A DNA stretch of 8,802 bases, taken from NCBI GenBank assembly GCA_937915925.1, contig CALGGM010000013.1, positions 1 to 8,802 on the forward strand. The letters run 5' to 3'. Made by a program: the position numbers and the translations under genes. Shown here one piece after another: positions 6,532 through 8,802 of the stretch. Position 1 is the stretch's first letter; the number at the start of each line of letters is the position of its first letter. The stretch is from an uncultured Clostridia bacterium. GTDB lineage: Bacteria; Bacillota; Clostridia; Christensenellales; CAG-138. The notes under the pieces were generated by a model. That model saw only the letters and a list, made by a program, of their open reading frames with translations. It had not been told where the DNA came from and searched no databases.

Positions 6532-6708
6532 TTTCATGACCGTTCGGTCAATTCATGCACCGCAAGGTGCAATTCATGTCCGTAGGATAATTCATGACCT
6601 TCAGGTCAATTCATGTCCGCAGGACATTTCATCTGTTGGATTGCGCTTCGCGCATGAATTGGCTTCGCCGTGAATTGCGCTTACGCGCATGAATTGCACT
6701 TCGTGCAT
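6532..6708. repeat. Mini-hairpin array downstream of proS (nine hairpins, two opposed halves)
   Basis: The first half has five hairpins, 6537-6550 (loop GTTC), 6556-6571 (GCAA), 6577-6589 (GTA, one G-T pair), 6595-6608 (TTCA) and 6614-6626 (GCA). They are separated by four ATTCAT spacers and bounded on each side by TTTCAT. After CTGTTGGAT come four hairpins in the opposite orientation, joined by ATGAATT or TGAATT: 6642-6654 (TTC), 6661-6669 (TTC), 6676-6689 (TTAC) and 6695-6707 (TTC). The stems differ in sequence but stay self-complementary. The array begins 3 nt after the proS stop and ends 3 nt before its terminator, so it should be in the proS 3' untranslated RNA. Confidence 0.9.
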
Positions 6709-6710
6709 GA

Positions 6711-6740
6711 TAAAGAGCCGTGTTTTACGGCTCTTTATTT
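6711..6740 (+). terminator. Intrinsic terminator of the proS transcript
   Basis: TAAAGAGCCG (6711-6720) pairs perfectly with CGGCTCTTTA (6728-6737) around loop TGTTTTA, followed by TTT. The A/T-rich base of the stem supplies the T-run, and the structure works in both directions in principle. Confidence 0.88.
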
Positions 6741-6741
6741 C

Positions 6742-6757
6742 ATTTACACATGTAAAT
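6742..6757. promoter_or_regulatory. Inverted repeat, candidate operator
   Basis: ATTTACA (6742-6748) and TGTAAAT (6751-6757) form a perfect 7-bp inverted repeat around CA. It contains TTTACA on both strands, the same word found in the direct repeat 35 bp downstream, so it may be a further site for the same regulator. It lies between the proS terminator and the two-component promoter. Confidence 0.45.
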
Positions 6758-6777
6758 TCTGAACGGTTCATCACGAT

Positions 6778-6810
6778 TTTACAACTCTGTTACAAGTCCT
6801 GTGATATAAT
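6778..6810 (+). promoter_or_regulatory. Two-component operon promoter with Pho-box-like direct repeat
   Basis: An extended -10 TGATATAAT lies at 6802-6810. There is no -35 at the right distance. Instead an 11-bp-period direct repeat covers that region: TTACAACTC (6779-6787) and TTACAAGTC (6790-6798), 8 of 9 identical; read as hexamers it is TTTACA-N5-GTTACA. OmpR/PhoB-family regulators bind such 11-bp direct repeats, and the Bacillus PhoP box is TTAACA repeated at this period. I infer positive autoregulation by the downstream regulator. Confidence 0.6.
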
Positions 6811-6852
6811 GCAACGGGGGAGAAGGAATCTGTCGAACAAACGGGAGGAAGC

Positions 6853-7506
6853 ATGGCACGGATTTTGGTTTTGGAGGATGAGAAGGCGATCAACGATCTG
6901 ATCGCAATGAACCTCGGCATGGTTGGGCACACGGCGATACAGGCGTATACCGGCGCGCAGGCGCTGGAGGCGGCGGCAAAGGCGCCGGTCGATCTGATGA
7001 TCATCGACGTGATGCTGCCGGATACGGACGGATTCACGGTCTATGAAAAGCTGAAGGGTACGCCCGCGATCTTCGTGACCGCGCTCGGCGAAACGTCGGA
7101 CAAGGTCAAGGGCTTTGAGCGCGGCGCGGACGATTACATCGTGAAGCCGTTTGAGATGACCGAGCTGCTCTTGCGCGTGGAGGCAGTGTTACGGCGCACG
7201 CGCAAGAGTGAAAGCCACTACTGCATCGGCGGGCTGGACGTCGATTTCGAGGCGAAGACCGTGACGAAAAACGGCGTACCGATCGACCTGACGATGCAGG
7301 AATACACCCTTCTCGAGACGCTTGTGAAAAACCGCAACATCGCGCTTTCGCGGCAGCGGCTGATGCGCGAGGCGTGGGACATCTCCTTTATGGGCGAATC
7401 GCGCACGGTCGACGTGCATATCCAGCGGCTTCGCAAAAAATTAGGCATGGAGGATCGGATCAAGACCGTGTATAAGCTCGGCTATCGGTTCGAAGAAACG
7501 CCGTGA
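6853..7506 (+). CDS. OmpR/PhoB-family response regulator
   Basis: Length is 217 aa. The receiver domain (about 2-115) has the acidic pocket E8-D9, the phospho-acceptor D52 in IIDVMLP, T76 in FVTAL and K98 in VKPF. The winged-helix DNA-binding domain (about 124-214) has the recognition segment SRTVDVHIQRLRKKLG (183-198) and the wing YKLGYRFE (207-214). Phosphorylation by the partner kinase should promote dimerisation and DNA binding. The loop between DGFTVYEKLK and PAIFVTA is about 3 residues shorter than in WalR or OmpR but all key residues remain. The start is supported by GGGAGG (6843-6848) close upstream. Its stop overlaps the kinase start by 4 nt (GTGA). The promoter has a candidate self-binding site. 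The stimulus and regulon are not shown by the sequence. Confidence 0.97.
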   Translation: MARILVLEDEKAINDLIAMNLGMVGHTAIQAYTGAQALEAAAKAPVDLMIIDVMLPDTDGFTVYEKLKGTPAIFVTALGETSDKVKGFERGADDYIVKPFEMTELLLRVEAVLRRTRKSESHYCIGGLDVDFEAKTVTKNGVPIDLTMQEYTLLETLVKNRNIALSRQRLMREAWDISFMGESRTVDVHIQRLRKKLGMEDRIKTVYKLGYRFEETP

Positions 7507-8624
7507 AGCTCCGGCAAAAAAGTTATCTATTAACGGTCCTTCTCATCGCGGCGTTTCTGTATACGAGCATGGTGCTGCTGCTGCTTCCGAACATCCGCAG
7601 CACGGTCGATTCGGCGGAGGCGCGCACGCTCGGCGAGGAAAAGGCGCTCGCCATGGCGGTCGACGGGCTGTTCAGCGGGCTCAATGAAGAGGAACGCATC
7701 CGCTACGCCCGCGCGTTCACCGCATACGACAGCGGCAACGCGACCTTTGCGATCGGTCGGGACGACGTCTTCTGGGCGATGACGGAGCCGATCCCGCCTG
7801 CGACCGAGCCGGGCAAGGTGCGTTGGTACCTGCAGGACGGGCGCACCGTGATCGCCTGCACGGACATGCTGCCCGACGGCGTATGGATCCGCTATCGGCT
7901 CGACGCGACGGACGTGATCGCGGGGCTGACGCGGCAGGCGGTCGTGTCTCTGCTTCTGTGTACGCTTCTGATCGGCGGGATCGCCGTAACGCTGTACGTC
8001 GTGCAGGAGCGCATCAACCGCCCCGTCGAACGGCTTGCGCATGAGCTCAGAACGCCGCTGACCGTCATCCGCGGGTACGGCGAGCTTTTGGAGCGCGCGA
8101 AGCTCACGCCTGAGCAGCAGCACGCCGCGGCAAGCTATATCGTCGCGGAAAGCGAGCGATTGGGCGAGATCTCGCAAAAGCTTCTGACCATGGCGGACGC
8201 GCGAAAGAACGTGTTCCGACCGGAGCGCGTGCACTTGAACGAGCTTTCGGAACACTTAAAACGCACATATCCCACGCTGATCACAGAGATCCGATGGGAC
8301 GCGCTGACCGCGGACCGCGCGCTGCTTCTCTCCATGCTCGGAAACCTCATCGGAAACGCCGTCAAGGCGTCGGAGCCGGGCGCGCCGGTGCTGATGCGCG
8401 CAACCGAGGGCTTGATCGAGATCGTGGATAGCGGGTCAGGCATGACGGCGGAGCAGCTTCGCTACGTCAACGACCCGTCTCACGCGAAGAACCCCAGCAT
8501 CCGAAGCGGGCTCGGCGTGCCGCTTTGCCACGAGATCGCTGCCCTGCACGGCGCGACGCTCACCTTCGCCTCGAAAGAGGACGAGGGCACGACGGCGACG
8601 GTGCGGTTTGGGGAAATGAAATAG
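7503..8624 (+). CDS. Sensor histidine kinase, HAMP-less or HAMP-truncated
   Basis: Length is 373 aa, a membrane kinase paired with the preceding regulator. TM1 is about 9-29, the extracytoplasmic sensor about 30-144, TM2 about 146-167. The H-box AHELRTPLTVIRGY has phospho-acceptor H180 plus E181 and T184, the arrangement linked to both kinase and phosphatase activity. N-box NLIGNAVKA (281-289), G1 VDSGSG (308-313) and G2 GLG (336-338) are present. Only 12 residues, including RPVERLA, separate TM2 from H180; these resemble the start of a HAMP helix, so most of HAMP and the leading part of the dimerisation helix appear missing. The ATP lid is short and lacks the usual F-box Phe. GTG start with 4-nt overlap and no clear Shine-Dalgarno suggests translational coupling; starting at Met23 would destroy TM1. 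Confidence 0.93.
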   Translation: MKLRQKSYLLTVLLIAAFLYTSMVLLLLPNIRSTVDSAEARTLGEEKALAMAVDGLFSGLNEEERIRYARAFTAYDSGNATFAIGRDDVFWAMTEPIPPATEPGKVRWYLQDGRTVIACTDMLPDGVWIRYRLDATDVIAGLTRQAVVSLLLCTLLIGGIAVTLYVVQERINRPVERLAHELRTPLTVIRGYGELLERAKLTPEQQHAAASYIVAESERLGEISQKLLTMADARKNVFRPERVHLNELSEHLKRTYPTLITEIRWDALTADRALLLSMLGNLIGNAVKASEPGAPVLMRATEGLIEIVDSGSGMTAEQLRYVNDPSHAKNPSIRSGLGVPLCHEIAALHGATLTFASKEDEGTTATVRFGEMK

Positions 8625-8659
8625 AGAAGAGAGAAAAGAGAAGAGTGAAGAGAAAAGGA
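8623..8659 (+). repeat. Polypurine tract after the kinase gene
   Basis: Thirty-seven bases of A and G with a single T (8646), made of irregular AGAGAAG/GAGAAAAG units. It begins within the kinase stop codon. It could be simple-sequence slippage or part of the adjoining repeat. Confidence 0.6.
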
Positions 8660-8660
8660 C

Positions 8661-8681
8661 GCTTTTCCTCGGAAAAGCTTT
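8661..8681 (+). terminator. Weak hairpin, possible terminator of the two-component operon
   Basis: GCTTTTC (8661-8667) pairs with GAAAAGC (8672-8678) around CTCG; TTT (8679-8681) is followed by GATGG. The T-run is too short for a strong intrinsic terminator, and the hairpin may instead be a repeat module. No better terminator is visible before the window ends. Confidence 0.35.
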
Positions 8682-8687
8682 GATGGG

Positions 8688-8749
8688 GACTACCCGCCCA
8701 CCGCTGACGCGGTCCCCCCAATCCCGAAACATGGTCGTTGCGCGTCGCT
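8688..8749 (-). repeat. 62-bp dispersed repeat, copy 2 (inverted)
   Basis: Reverse complement of 4586-4647 with two adjacent differences in the internal loop (GTCA instead of GCTA, read on the minus strand). The flanks differ completely from copy 1 on the GTAGTC side, showing a modular boundary. Confidence 0.85.
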
Positions 8750-8789
8750 ACCGCTGTAACGAAGTGGTTCAGCGACGCGCTGCGACCAT
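8731..8789. repeat. Foldback of the window's right end
   Basis: The arms 8731-8749 and 8771-8789 are complementary at 17 of 19 positions (core CGCGTCGCT with AGCGACGCG). The inner part ACCGCT (8750-8755) pairs with AGTGGT (8763-8768) with one G-T pair. The right arm begins like another copy of the 62-bp repeat in the opposite orientation, AGCGACGCGC then CGACCAT, but diverges after CGACCAT. The structure may continue beyond the window. Confidence 0.6.
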
Positions 8790-8802
8790 ATGAGACCATT
8801 GC

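Noticed and set aside
6532..6708. CRISPR array
   Set aside because: The constant part is only 6-7 nt and the intervals are 9-16 nt self-complementary hairpins, not 25-40 nt repeats with unique spacers; no cas genes are present.
7503..8624. Histidine kinase as a pseudogene
   Set aside because: Despite the missing HAMP region, the frame is open, both membrane segments, H180, N-box, G1 and G2 are intact, and coupling to the regulator gene is preserved; an intact but atypical kinase is the simpler reading.
4586..8749. Composite transposon bounded by 62-bp inverted repeats
   Set aside because: The interior holds proS and a two-component system and no transposase or integrase; no target-site duplication is visible. 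The repeats look like independent dispersed copies.

Overview
This GC-rich window looks chromosomal and most likely comes from an endospore-forming Clostridia-type Firmicute. The main lineage clue is a spore-coat morphogenesis protein of SipL type (SPOCS/DUF3794 repeats plus a C-terminal LysM). Supporting clues are a DUF4349 lipoprotein, strong GGAGG ribosome binding sites, bacterial-type ProRS with an editing insertion, and intergenic DNA full of short dispersed repeats. The taxon is an inference from gene content only. There are no rRNA or tRNA genes, transposase genes or CRISPR arrays.

Layout: 1-200 holds two short foldback repeats of the TGTCATTCTGAG type. 201-1673 (-) is the SipL-like protein. 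It is divergent from 1791-2141 (+), a ModE-type winged-helix regulator with its own TATAAT promoter and a terminator that includes its stop codon. 2277-3254 (+) is a DUF4349 membrane lipoprotein. It converges, across one strong terminator, on 3322-4338 (-), an unrecognised Cys-containing lipoprotein. 4431-4751 is a mosaic of small repeats. 4789-6528 (+) is proS. 6532-6708 is a dense array of nine mini-hairpins in the proS 3' untranslated region, followed by the terminator. 6853-7506 and 7503-8624 (+) are a two-component system (OmpR-family regulator and histidine kinase) overlapping by 4 nt, with a Pho-box-like repeat in front. 8625-8802 returns to repeats.

Most genes are ordinary housekeeping or envelope functions. 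The sporulation gene, the ModE-like regulator, the lipoproteins and proS look like independent transcription units; only the two-component pair is a clear operon.

The unusual content is intergenic. proS is bracketed by related arrays of 9-17 nt hairpins joined by ATGAATT/AATTCAT spacers. Between the two arrays, a 57-nt stretch differs at only two bases, and those two bases pair with each other (T-A becomes C-G). Read in the AATTCAT orientation, ten of the thirteen loops are GNA or GNAA closed by C-G, the class that makes exceptionally stable mini-hairpins. A separate 62-bp repeat (4586-4647 and, inverted, 8688-8749) differs only in a loop, GCTA versus GTCA, again keeping G..A. The histidine kinase also appears to lack nearly all of its HAMP linker.
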